From positions 25,468,108 through 25,532,107 of the forward strand of contig NC_060886.1 in NCBI RefSeq assembly GCF_014805685.1: a stretch of DNA of 64,000 nt. Reading direction: 5' to 3'. Of the stretch, positions 39,531 to 47,000 are shown one piece after another; the first letter of the stretch is position 1, and each line of letters begins with the position of its first letter. Source of the stretch: Silurus meridionalis. Lineage: Eukaryota; Chordata; Actinopteri; Siluriformes; Siluridae. The position numbers were made by a program, and so were the translations under genes. The notes beneath the pieces were generated by a model. That model ran no database searches. It was given only the letters and a program-made list of their open reading frames with translations, and was not told the origin of the DNA.

Positions 39531-41913
39531 GTTTTTTTTTGCCAATTTCTCTCTGCATCTGATCTTTTTCTCTTTCTTTCTCTGTCTCTCACTTTCCCTC
39601 TCTCATTGTCAGGTATCAGATAAATGCACGGACAGAACTGGCAGTGAGGTATAATGATATTTCTCCTCTGGAGAACCACCACTGTGCCGTAGCCTTTCAG
39701 ATTTTCTCCCAGCCAGACTGTAACATCTTTTCTAACTTCGATGCCGAAGCTTTCAAACAGATACGTCAGGTGTGTACAAGTGTGTAATGGTTCAATGCAA
39801 AATAAAATCTTCTTGGATCAGTCATTGCCTAATTCATAGAATTACAGGTAACAATGGTGCTTTTGTCAGATTCCAATGTTGTCATAATATGATTATTGGA
39901 GGATTTGAAAACAATCAATCTTACATTTATAATAATAAGTGACATATTGAAGTTGCTGCTTCAAGGTTGTCTCTTATAGGTGTGTTGTGGCTTGTAAATC
40001 TATGGTTTGACATTCTAAAAGTCCAGGATTAAATTTGTTACAAAATGATTGAGAATTGTTGACGTAACCGTCCATTTTATTGCATTATTATTATTTTTTT
40101 TAAACATACCACTATGTTATATTTCATCCTAAATATTTATATTATTGTCATTATTTAAGTATTATTATTAAAAATCTAAAAATCTTTTGATCTAAAATTT
40201 GGCTTTTTTCATTAATAGGTTAGTTACTTTCAAAGTAAAAAACACAAAAACAATAAAACGCAGTAACCATCCAACCAGTAGTGCAAATAGCATATAAATG
40301 AAAAGTTATGGTCATGTACACAGTGCATGCAATGTTAAACAGCATGGTGCATATCAAGAGTGCAAATAGCATAAATGCACAATAAATATGAACGATGTTC
40401 TGTAACAGTATTCTGCATGCAATATAAGGTAGTAGATACATAGAGTAAATATAGATGTCATATATAATATATAACGTCTGAAAACAGCTGAAAGGATAAA
40501 TGTTGGTGATGTTCACTTCTGACCATTTTGATTATGAAGGAACATTTGGGGAACTTAACACAAAAAAAATGTTTTTAAAAACAGGGAACCATCACTCTAA
40601 TACTTGCTACAGACATGGCTCGGCATGGTGAGATCCTCGACTCCTTCAAACAGAAGGTGGAGAACTTCGACTTCACCAATGAAGAGCATGTCACCTGTGT
40701 GAGCATTGGAATTATACTTTCTAACTGACAAGCTTTACATAATAGCACATGTTTTTCATGGGTGCATGTAGTGTCCTGTGATCCACATAGGGTGTTTTCT
40801 GACTAGAGGTCGACCGATAGTGGATTTTACTGATATCGAACTTGCCGATTAACCCATCATTCTGATTTTGAAAGAAAAACTGGATTGAACACTCCTTGTA
40901 AAATAGTACTGAATTTATAAAAATAAAAATAAAAACAATTAAAAACGTACTGAATTACGAAAATCTGCAAAACGAAAAAAATTTTATAGATTTTTGCTGA
41001 TCGTTCCAGGAGATTATTTTGCAAAACCGATGAAAGGTTCGACCTGTAATTCCGACCTTATGTCTGGGATCGTCTTTGGATCTTCTGTCACACTGAGGAA
41101 TATATGTGAATGGTCCCAGTTAGAGAATGACTGGCAGTTGTTTCTGTGCCTGTTAGTTGAAGATGGTGCTGATCAAATGCTGTGACATCTCTAATGAGGT
41201 TCGGCCAATGGAGGTGGCCGAGCCATGGGTGGATTGCCTGCTTGAGGAGTACTTCATGCAGGTGATTGGGGAAAAAAAATGTCCTCTATCCATTAAGAAG
41301 CTGTAGTGTTTGTTCTGATGCTAGTATATTCCTTATTAGGGCATTATTGAACATACTGAACTTTTGAATTCTCATTCTTGGTGTTTTGCATTTGAAAACT
41401 GAAAAAATTGCTCTCTGAAAATCCTCATACAGAGTGACAGGGAGAAGGCAGAAGGCTTACCTGTGGCTCCCTTCATGGACAGAGAAAAGGTCACTAAGCC
41501 CACGGCTCAAATCGGCTTCATTAAGTTTGTCCTCATTCCCATGTTCGAGACAGTGATGAAGGTGAGTAGATGATCAGAGTGATTTTTATGAAGCGCTCTT
41601 ATACCGATTCCTCTTATCGAGCATCGCTTTATCGAACTGATCTTAGTGCGTAGTAATGCCCTTATCTCTCTGGGTGTTCCAGCTGTTCCCTCAGATTGAG
41701 GAGGTGATGGTTCAGCCACTCAGAGAATCACGAGACAGATACGAAGAACTCAAACAGATTGATGACGCCATGAACGAGGTCTGGCCTTTTTGAAATGCTG
41801 TATTGTGCTCAATAAATCCCTTCTGTTGTGATATGTCGCTCATCTTCACTCTTTCTTTACAGGTACAGAAGAAGAAGACGGAGAACCTGACCATGGGAGG
41901 GAAAAAGAAATGA
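6888..41913 (+). CDS. pde9a: PDE9A, high-affinity cGMP 3',5'-phosphodiesterase 9A (complete, 18 coding exons)
   Basis: Hydrolyses cGMP to GMP. Coding exons: 6888-6950, 17859-17929, 18039-18116, 19796-19839, 22620-22674, 23052-23122, 28217-28301, 29563-29623, 32328-32402, 33484-33570, 35995-36099, 39044-39126, 39613-39769, 40585-40698, 41157-41261, 41433-41561, 41683-41778, 41863-41913. All introns are GT-AG and all phases join, giving 509 aa (human isoforms are roughly 530-590). The N-terminal half has the [11 protein letters not shown] start and a helical linker ([16 protein letters not shown]). The catalytic domain carries the PDE hallmarks: HNFRH (exon 11), [10 protein letters not shown] (exon 12, metal-binding His and Asp), ILATDMARH (exon 14, metal-binding Asp) and AQIGF (exon 16, nucleotide-binding Gln and Phe). 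The human A/B-isoform exon between the N-terminal and linker parts is absent, as in PDE9A2-like forms. The C-terminus is short and basic ([10 protein letters not shown]). Confidence 0.96.
8101..8650 (-). mobile_element. Non-autonomous Tc1 element, copy 1
   Basis: Starts cagtacagaccaaaagtttg after TA and ends with the exact inverse before TA. The inverted ends extend about 75 bases (to attttcatagtcatgaaaat). The inside is a deleted Tc1 transposase gene: on the - strand it still encodes the C-terminal words [17 protein letters not shown] near-identical second copy lies at 38191-38714 in the same orientation. Confidence 0.88.
9407..9440. repeat. Perfect 15-base inverted repeat, 4-base loop
   Basis: GTTGGGTGGGAGTTA at 9407-9421 is exactly complementary to TAACTCCCACCCAAC at 9426-9440, with loop ATGG. 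It could form a stable GC-rich hairpin. It is not linked to any gene I recognise. Confidence 0.85.
9746..10285 (-). mobile_element. TIR DNA transposon of the CCGGACTATAAG type, copy 1
   Basis: Left end accgtattttcggactataa and right end tttatagtctggaaattacg are inverted repeats. The inside shares words with copies at 26151-26822 and 36502-37164 but in inverted order (gaaaggaaggaggaagacag, ctgtttagatacaagccg). Superfamily not assigned. Confidence 0.75.
10624..10750 (+). repeat. (AT)n followed by (CA)n compound microsatellite
   Basis: About 31 AT units then about 30 CA units, in PDE9A intron 1. Confidence 0.95.
10880..10944. repeat. Perfect 28-base inverted repeat with an A9 loop
   Basis: The arm at 10880-10907 (starting AACAGCAGTAGCAGCAG) is exactly complementary to the arm at 10917-10944, separated by nine A. 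It abuts the 5' side of a truncated LINE tail (10945-11282), so it may mark a fold-back template switch during retrotransposition. Confidence 0.9.
10945..11282 (+). mobile_element. 5'-truncated LINE 3' end
   Basis: Contains gtttcatttcactgtgtact and ends gaaatgacaataaaagcttcttgacttgac, the typical 3'UTR and tail of a fish non-LTR element. The unit tgtagctctatgttgtgtgt is tandemly repeated three times near 11125-11185. Confidence 0.65.
11592..11674 (+). repeat. (GATA)n microsatellite
   Basis: About 21 perfect GATA units in PDE9A intron 1. Confidence 0.97.
12379..12411 (+). repeat. (CA)n microsatellite
   Basis: About 16 CA units. Confidence 0.95.
12665..13187. mobile_element. Decayed Tc1-like element
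   Basis: Ends tatacacaatattgtcaaaagtattt and ggtgtcccaatacttttgga...atatagtgta are imperfect inverses of the fish Tc1 type whose ends read CACTATATTGCCAAAAGTA. The interior (gtgcacaggggcattgccatgctggaacagg) is the degenerate transposase gene. Related remnants lie at 18615-19200, 23420-23715 and 56560-56720. Confidence 0.65.
13542..13720 (+). mobile_element. One end of a hAT-type mini-element
   Basis: cagtgatgtaaagtatttga with repeated tactt/aagta words and acttttactgtctactcagc is the known left part of a fish hAT-like element. The opposite inverted end was not found. Confidence 0.45.
13997..14546 (+). mobile_element. pogo/Tigger-like element, internally deleted
   Basis: Starts CAGTGGAACCCCGGTGCACG and ends ...CACCAGGGTTCCACTG, flanked by TA on both sides. 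The inside keeps a transposase start at about 14278 ([13 protein letters not shown], then [15 protein letters not shown]), which resembles the N-terminal DNA-binding helix of Tigger transposases. Only ~30 codons remain, so it is non-autonomous. Confidence 0.75.
16340..16930 (-). mobile_element. Degenerate mariner-type transposase remnant
   Basis: On the - strand I can read pieces of a mariner transposase in order: [12 protein letters not shown] words near 16830, a YGTVQV region near 16745, and [20 protein letters not shown] near 16430-16495. The frame is broken by many stops and indels. Confidence 0.6.
17482..17558 (+). repeat. (GT)n microsatellite
   Basis: GT units with CG interruptions, about 300 bases upstream of PDE9A exon 2. 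Confidence 0.95.
17859..18116 (+). CDS. pde9a: PDE9A exons 2 and 3 with a 109-base intron
   Basis: Exon 2 (17859-17929) reads [17 protein letters not shown] and on to TGLP. Exon 3 (18039-18116) reads [20 protein letters not shown] and on to NSER. The intron 17930-18038 starts gtaacg and passes at once into a (GT)n run at 17936-17967. This is the shortest of the early introns, in contrast to the ~10.9 kb first intron. Confidence 0.93.
17936..17967 (+). repeat. (GT)n at the PDE9A intron 2 donor
   Basis: About 16 GT units beginning six bases into a 109-base intron. Confidence 0.95.
18615..19200 (+). mobile_element. Decayed Tc1-like element with a nested insertion
   Basis: Begins tacactatctggacaaatgt and ends ctgtgtagtg. 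The interior keeps degenerate transposase words (ctcaactctactgaacacctttgggatga). A different repeat interrupts it at 18911-18993. Lies in PDE9A intron 3. Confidence 0.65.
18911..18993 (+). mobile_element. Short SINE/LINE-tail insertion nested in the Tc1 remnant
   Basis: catttacatttaggcatttg...gcccttatcc-like words followed by gctttgaagtctctatcaat. This is a very common fish retroelement tail. It splits the Tc1 sequence between 'tactgactgca' and 'atgagtgcc'. Confidence 0.55.
19540..19665 (+). mobile_element. Short Tc1 transposase fragment
   Basis: atggcaccaggatgaactat and gtgatgctctgggcaatgtt match the middle of the same Tc1 transposase type as 2746-2985. Only ~120 bases remain. Confidence 0.6.
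20652..20684 (+). repeat. (AC)n microsatellite
   Basis: About 16 AC units just upstream of the hAT element at 20698. Confidence 0.95.
20698..21558. mobile_element. hAT non-autonomous element
   Basis: Ends tagtggtgggccgt and acggcccaccactg are inverse repeats of a hAT type. It is inserted in an (AT)n run, so the 8-base target duplication cannot be read unambiguously. No transposase frame. PDE9A intron 4. Confidence 0.75.
23420..23715 (+). mobile_element. Tc1-like remnant
   Basis: gctctgacctcaacctcactaaacaatttgggataagctgg and ccttcccagaagagtggaag are the degenerate transposase 3' part of the family at 12665 and 18615. Confidence 0.6.
26151..26822 (+). mobile_element. TIR DNA transposon of the CCGGACTATAAG type, copy 2
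   Basis: taccgtaatttccggactat at the left and ggcttatagtccggaaaacacagta at the right are inverse repeats. The inside is nearly identical to the copy at 36502-37164 (aacagtagcctaccaagaaagtcattg) and inverted relative to the copy at 9746. Confidence 0.8.
27205..27375 (+). repeat. Dispersed otophysan-type repeat, copy 2
   Basis: gaggaggaaaccttgagaggaacc, then ttgacaccgaatgtccattc, in the same order as 4640-4860. Confidence 0.6.
28354..28426 (+). repeat. (AT)n microsatellite
   Basis: About 36 AT units, 53 bases downstream of the weak PDE9A exon 7 donor (gtctgt). Confidence 0.95.
29305..29425 (-). repeat. Dispersed otophysan-type repeat, copy 3
   Basis: gtcacccagaggaggatggg, then tctggttcctctcaaggttt, then gctcgctcattagg: the reverse orientation of the repeat at 4640 and 27205. 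Confidence 0.6.
30164..31032 (+). mobile_element. pogo/Tigger-like non-autonomous element
   Basis: Left end ctgtggaacctcgggttacg and right end cgtaacccgaggttccactg are inverse repeats flanked by TA. Sub-terminal words (tcgggatacgaac, aggttacgaa) recur near both ends. No transposase. PDE9A intron 8. Confidence 0.75.
31882..31942 (+). repeat. (AT)n microsatellite
   Basis: About 30 AT units, 180 bases upstream of the duplicate exon 9. Confidence 0.95.
32121..32196 (+). pseudogene. Degenerate tandem duplicate of PDE9A exon 9
   Basis: A 76-base exon-like unit sits 131 bases upstream of exon 9 (32328-32402, 75 bases). It has its own acceptor (ctgtctgcag) and donor (gtaaca). By eye it is about two thirds identical to exon 9 at the base level. 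It reads [12 protein letters not shown] and, after one extra base near 32158-32161, [12 protein letters not shown], against [12 protein letters not shown] and [12 protein letters not shown] in exon 9. The extra base destroys the frame, so including it would give a frameshift. It is either a dead duplicate exon, a frame-breaking cassette, or an assembly indel in a formerly mutually exclusive exon. Confidence 0.75.
34473..35423. mobile_element. hAT-like element with AATCGATT-rich ends
   Basis: tagggctgcaattaacgatt at the left and gatcagttgttgcagccctt at the right are inverse repeats of a known vertebrate hAT type. No transposase frame. PDE9A intron 10. Confidence 0.65.
35512..35730 (-). mobile_element. 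LINE 3' tail, related to 5390-6330
   Basis: atcagaatcagaatcaggtt, caggacaaaacagacaagac and gagtattaaatagg parallel bases 5396-5465. Read on the - strand it is the 3' end of the element; the remainder is absent. Confidence 0.65.
35915..35963 (+). repeat. (CA)n upstream of PDE9A exon 11
   Basis: About 24 CA units ending 31 bases before the exon 11 start. Confidence 0.95.
35995..36099 (+). CDS. pde9a: PDE9A exon 11, first metal-binding His exon
   Basis: The 35 codons begin [20 protein letters not shown], with the proton-donor HDNY histidine and the HNFRH metal-binding motif. Acceptor tttttttaag; a (CA)n tract ends 31 bases upstream. Confidence 0.95.
36502..37164 (+). mobile_element. TIR DNA transposon of the CCGGACTATAAG type, copy 3, rearranged 5' end
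   Basis: The body matches copy 2 closely. The right end gtagcggcttatagtccggaaaatacggta is intact. The left end reads gtcaaattcagtgggtgcgg then aaattacggta, which is the reverse complement of the expected terminus. About 30 terminal bases are flipped, with an internal deletion. Confidence 0.8.
37165..38190 (+). other. pde9a: Unassigned part of PDE9A intron 11
   Basis: About 1 kb without a recognisable repeat. It has overlapping open frames on both strands (a 173-codon frame on the -, 103 codons on the +), neither showing a known domain, splice context or codon pattern that I trust. Confidence 0.5.
38191..38714 (-). mobile_element. Non-autonomous Tc1 element, copy 2
   Basis: Starts cagtacagaccaaaggtttg after TA and ends with its inverse at 38714 before TA. 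Nearly identical to 8101-8650, with a few small deletions. Same orientation. PDE9A intron 11. Confidence 0.88.
39044..39126 (+). CDS. pde9a: PDE9A exon 12, PDE signature exon
   Basis: Encodes [20 protein letters not shown], then DHPGYNN, with the class I PDE signature HDxxHxxxxN-type metal site. It ends in phase 2 (AC) and joins exon 13, whose first G completes a Thr codon. Confidence 0.95.
39219..39464. mobile_element. Short TA-flanked mini-transposon
   Basis: caggtgcatctcattaaatt and aatttattgagatgcacctg are inverse ends flanked by TA. 246 bases, no coding capacity. A typical Tc1/mariner-derived MITE in PDE9A intron 12. Confidence 0.8.
39487..39528 (+). repeat. (GT)n upstream of PDE9A exon 13
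   Basis: About 21 GT units followed by G and T runs, ending 84 bases before the exon. Confidence 0.95.
40804..41047. mobile_element. Putative mini-element with GAGGTCGACC ends
   Basis: ctagaggtcgaccgatagtg at the left and ggttcgacctgta at the right are imperfect inverse repeats. The left sequence is a common fish repeat start. PDE9A intron 14. Confidence 0.4.
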
Positions 41914-41914
41914 G
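41863..41914 (+). CDS. pde9a: PDE9A last coding exon with stop
   Basis: [16 protein letters not shown] then TGA at 41911-41913, followed by one G and a perfect donor gtaagt. The terminal exon is therefore entirely 3'UTR. The stop lies one base from the last junction, too close to trigger nonsense-mediated decay by the usual 50-55-base rule. Confidence 0.9.
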
Positions 41915-42476
41915 GTAAGTGTTCAGCAGCGGTGGTGAACTTAATCCCAGCAAATCTATATTGAAAGCTGATTTATGAATGAGTTTTAGACACTTTAATT
42001 TGTTCTGACAGGCGTGAAAGCAGTCATATTTACAGCTGAGGGAAAACATTTGCATCATTTCAAGTTTCTGAAGAAAAGGGGAAACAGTCTATTTTACAAT
42101 GTTATCTATAAATATACAAAGATTCCAAGGTGATCAAATGATATATAATATATAGTCATATATTATCTAAACTTTAACCAATATATCTGAAGAAAATGGT
42201 CCCAAAGAATAAGCAGGGGGGGAAATCTCCAGATATGAATCGCAGACAACAAACGACAATAAGAACGAGGGGGAAATTGTTTGAACAGAATATTAAAAGA
42301 TGAACAAGTACACAACAGCTGTTGTACAAACATTAAATAAACACGCTGTAAACTTGTATAAGAGCAATGAAAACACTTTCTGTTTATGGGAGAAAAAAAG
42401 GAACTACTTTGTGTCAGCACCGTTTTGATTATTTGTGTTTTTATAAATGACCTTATGAGCATTTGTGTATTTTCAG

Positions 42477-42735
42477 TGTGGACTTCCTGCTGATTCTAAA
42501 TCCAGATCCTGAATGTACAGTAATGTGACAAGCTGGAAAACCTCCCCGACAATCCAAAGCCTCTTTCAGGGAATGTAAACACACACAAAAAACACCTGAC
42601 TTTATTCTATAGATTTTATTTGCCTTGTTATTATTTGGTTATATATAAATATATATATGACATTATTCAGACTGTACAGATTTTTAGTAATTTTTGTCCT
42701 TTATTACAAAAATAAAGAGTTTTAAGTATAGGTTC
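42477..42735 (+). other. pde9a: PDE9A non-coding terminal exon (3'UTR)
   Basis: Acceptor gtgtattttcag ends at 42476. The exon runs to just past the polyadenylation hexamer AATAAA at 42711-42716. It has no coding continuation because the stop is in the previous exon. Confidence 0.7.
42711..42716 (+). terminator. pde9a: PDE9A polyadenylation signal AATAAA
   Basis: Canonical hexamer about 240 bases into the terminal exon, followed by gagttttaag and a T/G-rich stretch. Confidence 0.7.
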
Positions 42736-43871
42736 CGAGTCACATGATGCTTTCAGGTAATTCTTTATGTCTAACACATCTGATCATCTACCAAGGGTTT
42801 GAATCAAAATCACCTCAGTCAAGACCAAGAAATGAGAACAATTTCACAGAAAAGGATTGTGTCTACTTAAAATTGTCCAAATCTTTACATTATTAAAGAC
42901 AAAGATGTCAAAATCGCTGACACAAAGAAACATCAGCAGTAGCTACAATACATCTGCCATCATTAGCAATGAGAATTAGTTTTTTTTAGAAGATAGTTTT
43001 TCCTTGTAAAAATTGGCACCAGGTAACATTAAGAACACAAGTTTGCGATTACTTATGAGGCTCAAATTTTTTTTTTCTTCGTCCCAACCAAATCCTGCCA
43101 ACATTTGATGTTGGCTGAAGAAAATGAGGCTTGCAAATTCACAGTTCAAAGTTCACCAAGTTAAAGTCAGCTGCACCTTTTGAACAAATACGCATGTCCT
43201 TTCCTCTTCAGTGAACTGGTTTTCCTGATGGTTGGATTTTATTTGCATTCACTGCACTCCGGAACAGATTTTTTTGCAACTTTAGTTTTGAAAAAAAAAA
43301 AAAATTATATGACAAATATTTAAGAAACATTAATGACACTGAAAACAATCATCAACAATCATCTTTTTTTTTTTTTAAGATATTCAAAAGTGATGAAATA
43401 CAATGGTCATGATTTGGATTCAAAAGAAGCTGAAATGGAAAAAAAAACCATATATAACCCTATTTTGTCACATAAGTTTCCTGTTTTGTAAGTCACTACA
43501 TAACCTACTGAAATTTCACAAGTAGCGAGTGTGGGGTTTTAATGAATCGCGTAGGCACTACAACGATGAAAATAAGGTTATGTCATCCAGCTCTTTTGGT
43601 CTGTTTTATAACAGGTGTGCAGTGACATCATACTGAACAACACAATGTAGCTGAACCAGAACATGCAAAGCTGGCAAGACTGGGAGCTTTCTCACTAGCT
43701 CCACCTGCTGGATACAAATGTTCAGACGTTATTTAAACGTCAATGACTTTCAGAGATTGTATATTTAATCCATATTTTAAACAAATTGTAATACAATCTG
43801 CAGTGTTGAATTCTGCCTCGGGGCAAAAAAATTGCATTCGGTAAAAGAAAGAAAGAAACAAAAACAAAACA
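42736..43871. other. Intergenic space between convergent PDE9A and WDR4
   Basis: About 1.1 kb, AT-rich with A/T homopolymers. I see no gene or recognisable transposon. Confidence 0.6.
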
Positions 43872-43877
43872 TTTATT
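43872..43877 (-). terminator. wdr4: WDR4 polyadenylation signal
   Basis: TTTATT on the + strand is AATAAA on the - strand, 139 bases downstream of the WDR4 stop codon. Confidence 0.55.
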
Positions 43878-44015
43878 TTAAATAATCTTTGCACATTTTT
43901 CCAAAATATAAGAGGATGAAATCTGAATGAAGAGGATTGTCCACCAAAACACTGTCTTATAAAAACAGAAATTCTAGCTGTCTGAGCTCTGTTTCTGAGC
44001 TCCGTCTCCGCTTTG

Positions 44016-47000
44016 TCATGCCTTGCTTTTTTTTGCTGCACCGTTCGATTGGCATGCTGCTCTCTTCTTTCCTCCCTGCTTGTTCTGCTGCTGCAGTCGT
44101 TCCTTCTTCTTCTCCAAATATGAAGCCATGTTGTCAAAGTTCACCTTGTAGAGGTGCTTGAAGCGACTCTCCATGCCGACGGAGTCTGGGAAGGAACAAA
44201 AGTATACTACTATATAAGTTTCTGTATCATAAATTAGTCTCTGAAATTGCACTTTGAGATTGTGAGGAAGTTTCACATTCAAAAGTTCGGCTCCTCTCAA
44301 GTTTAGTTCTTCTGTTGCGGCCTGGACTACAGTCAGAGCAGCTTATTAGATACTTCATGGATGTAAATTCAACAGCATTGTGCTTATATCTCTGTGAACT
44401 CGTCTATACAGTGTTCACAAGGTTGAAGTATATTTTATAGAACTGTATCTGCTTTAATGTGAATATTTGCACCAAGTTCAAATGTCTTAATGATTTTAAA
44501 TCAGCATATATACACCAATAACCAGTTAGAAGCAGTTTACTGGTATAGAGATCATCATGATTAACCAGCAGTTTCCTTGAGTTTTTAAATTATAAAGGTA
44601 AAGAAACCGTGATATTAATAATTAATAAACCACAAAAGACTTATAGCAACAAAGTCAGTTACGTGTGAATTGATGCTTACTATATATTAAATCCATGCTG
44701 TAAATATAAGTGCAAATAAAGTTCCTAAAAAAGTTTATAGGACTATGGTGAGACCTGCGATGTTGTATGGATTAGAGACAGTGGCATTGAGTAAAAGACA
44801 GGAGGTGGAGCTGGAGGTAGCAGAGCTGAAGATGTTGATGTTTTTGTTGGGAGTGACGAGGATGGACAGGATTAGAAACGAGTTTAGTAGAGGGGAAAAA
44901 TGTCACACAACTGAGTCACAGGCCTTTCTTCCAGTCTTTCACTGTACAATTCTTGTGTTTGTTTTGAGTTGCATATAAACAAAAGAAACATAAATGTCTC
45001 AAAAACCATAAAAGACGGTGCTTCCAAACTTTTAACAGGTGCTGTATGTTTCTCAAATTAGAAACTACACAAAAACTTATTAAACTCTGGCCTCCAGGTT
45101 GAAATAAAATCAACATTTGTTCAGAATTTTGCAAACAACCCACAAGTGTGTTGTTATTTGTGTGTAATTATGTTGGTGAATCATTATTCTATAGCTTATT
45201 TGGATTATCAATTCAAAACCCATATTACTATTATATCATGACATTGTATTAATCTCGCAAAAATGTAAAGGAACTTATGTAAAATAGGGAGATGGAAAAC
45301 AGGCATGTTATAGGACAATGATAAATATAAAACAAAAACACAAAGTTTATGCCAGTTTTTGGGGAATTTCGCATAATGCAACTCACCTTTAAAGAGCTCC
45401 CACTGTGTGCGCAGTTTTTCTGATACCTTCTGCAGATCAGGGCTTTCTGACTCACTCTGCACCACACACACACACACACAGACACTGTTTTGAGGAAATT
45501 ATTTTCAAGAATATTCCACTTTACAGCTGTTCACAAAAGAAATCTCTGACCTTCCACAGTAAAATGTCAAGCCTTTGCTAACATAGTAAAAAAAGATTTC
45601 AAATATGTGAAACAACCACCTACTGTTCCAAAATGTCATCTTTTTCAACGTGACTTGAATTTCCATTAGTAATGCCGGCAGAATAAATATCAAGCATTCT
45701 TTTTTCCATAATTGGAAAACCAGTTTCCAGGTTTTTCAGGTTTGTCATGGGAACTGATAGCTGATGGTGTGAGTGTTTTTATATACACACACATACCTGC
45801 CAGCACTTCTTTCTGTGTGTGTACAGAAGTACATTTGTGTCCTTGTTCTGTAGTAAGACCCAGAGTCGCCCCTGAGGGTCAAAGGTCATATCCCAGGGAT
45901 TTTGAGGCAGATCGATTGTCTCAGTCGGAATTAAGAGCCTATCAGATCCTTCCTCCACTGCAAACAGCTGAATGGAGGGAAAACTTGAATGAAATTGGAA
46001 CAAAAAAAAAAGAAAAACATTGTTATGATTAGAAGATGCACAACAAATCCTGTTAATCGGTCACTGACTGTGTATTCATGCACATTAATAATTTGATTAC
46101 TAACCGATTTCAGCAGTTAAGGTAAATTAAACAGGTCATATTATCCTAAATCTGGGGTCCCCAGACTTTTCTACACGATAAACCAGTTTTGTTTTTCAAA
46201 ACAGACCAGCTTTATTTCTAGCAGTTCAGAGTTTTTTCTCTCACAATTCCAACTTGTCTTTAGCCAGTCGGGCAGCGTCACCTCCTCTGTAGTGCCAGAA
46301 AGCTTCACACATTGAAAATAAAATGTGCTACAATCAATAAAATCACATGGTATTAAACTGAGCCTCTGAACCCTGGAGAGAACTCTGTCTAACAATAAGC
46401 TCTGGAGGAGACGGAACAAGACAGATGAAGCAGAGGAGCCTCGTTTACACACCAACAACTTCAAACTTCAGACACACAACATGGTTACTGGTGGAGGCAC
46501 CAGAAATGTTGGATGTTAACGAAAAATAAAGTCCCAATTGTGAGAGAAAAAAATTCAGAATTTTGAGAACAAACATTGGAATTCGAGGAATCGTTTCAGC
46601 CCGAATTTATTGTGCACTTTGCCTTTTAATAAACACTATCCAAATCAAAATACGGCAACTTTCAAACTTTTTTTTTTTTATTTAGTGGAAACGGGCCTCC
46701 GTAGGATTCAGGTCAAAGAAAATGACAGAGATTTAAAGTTTGAAATCATTTAAAACTTATAACCCGTCTTATTCTCTCTTGTATATTTAGTTGCTCTTTA
46801 ATAAATAAAGAAAAAAATACTTCTTAACCGATCGGTTGAATACTCAAATACTATAATAATAATCTATAGCTGCAGCCCTACAATAAATATTAGTGTCATA
46901 TCTCGAGATTTTTTTCCCCCAGAACGTTCCTGAAGCAACTCTTCCAAAGCCAATGGTTGCAACCCAGTGGTTGGGGACCTCAAAATCATTAATTTAAGCA

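Noticed and set aside
6888..42735. Retrovirus-like or CRISPR structures anywhere in the window
   Set aside because: No gag/pol frames, primer-binding site plus paired LTRs, or regularly spaced repeats were seen; all arrays are simple microsatellites.
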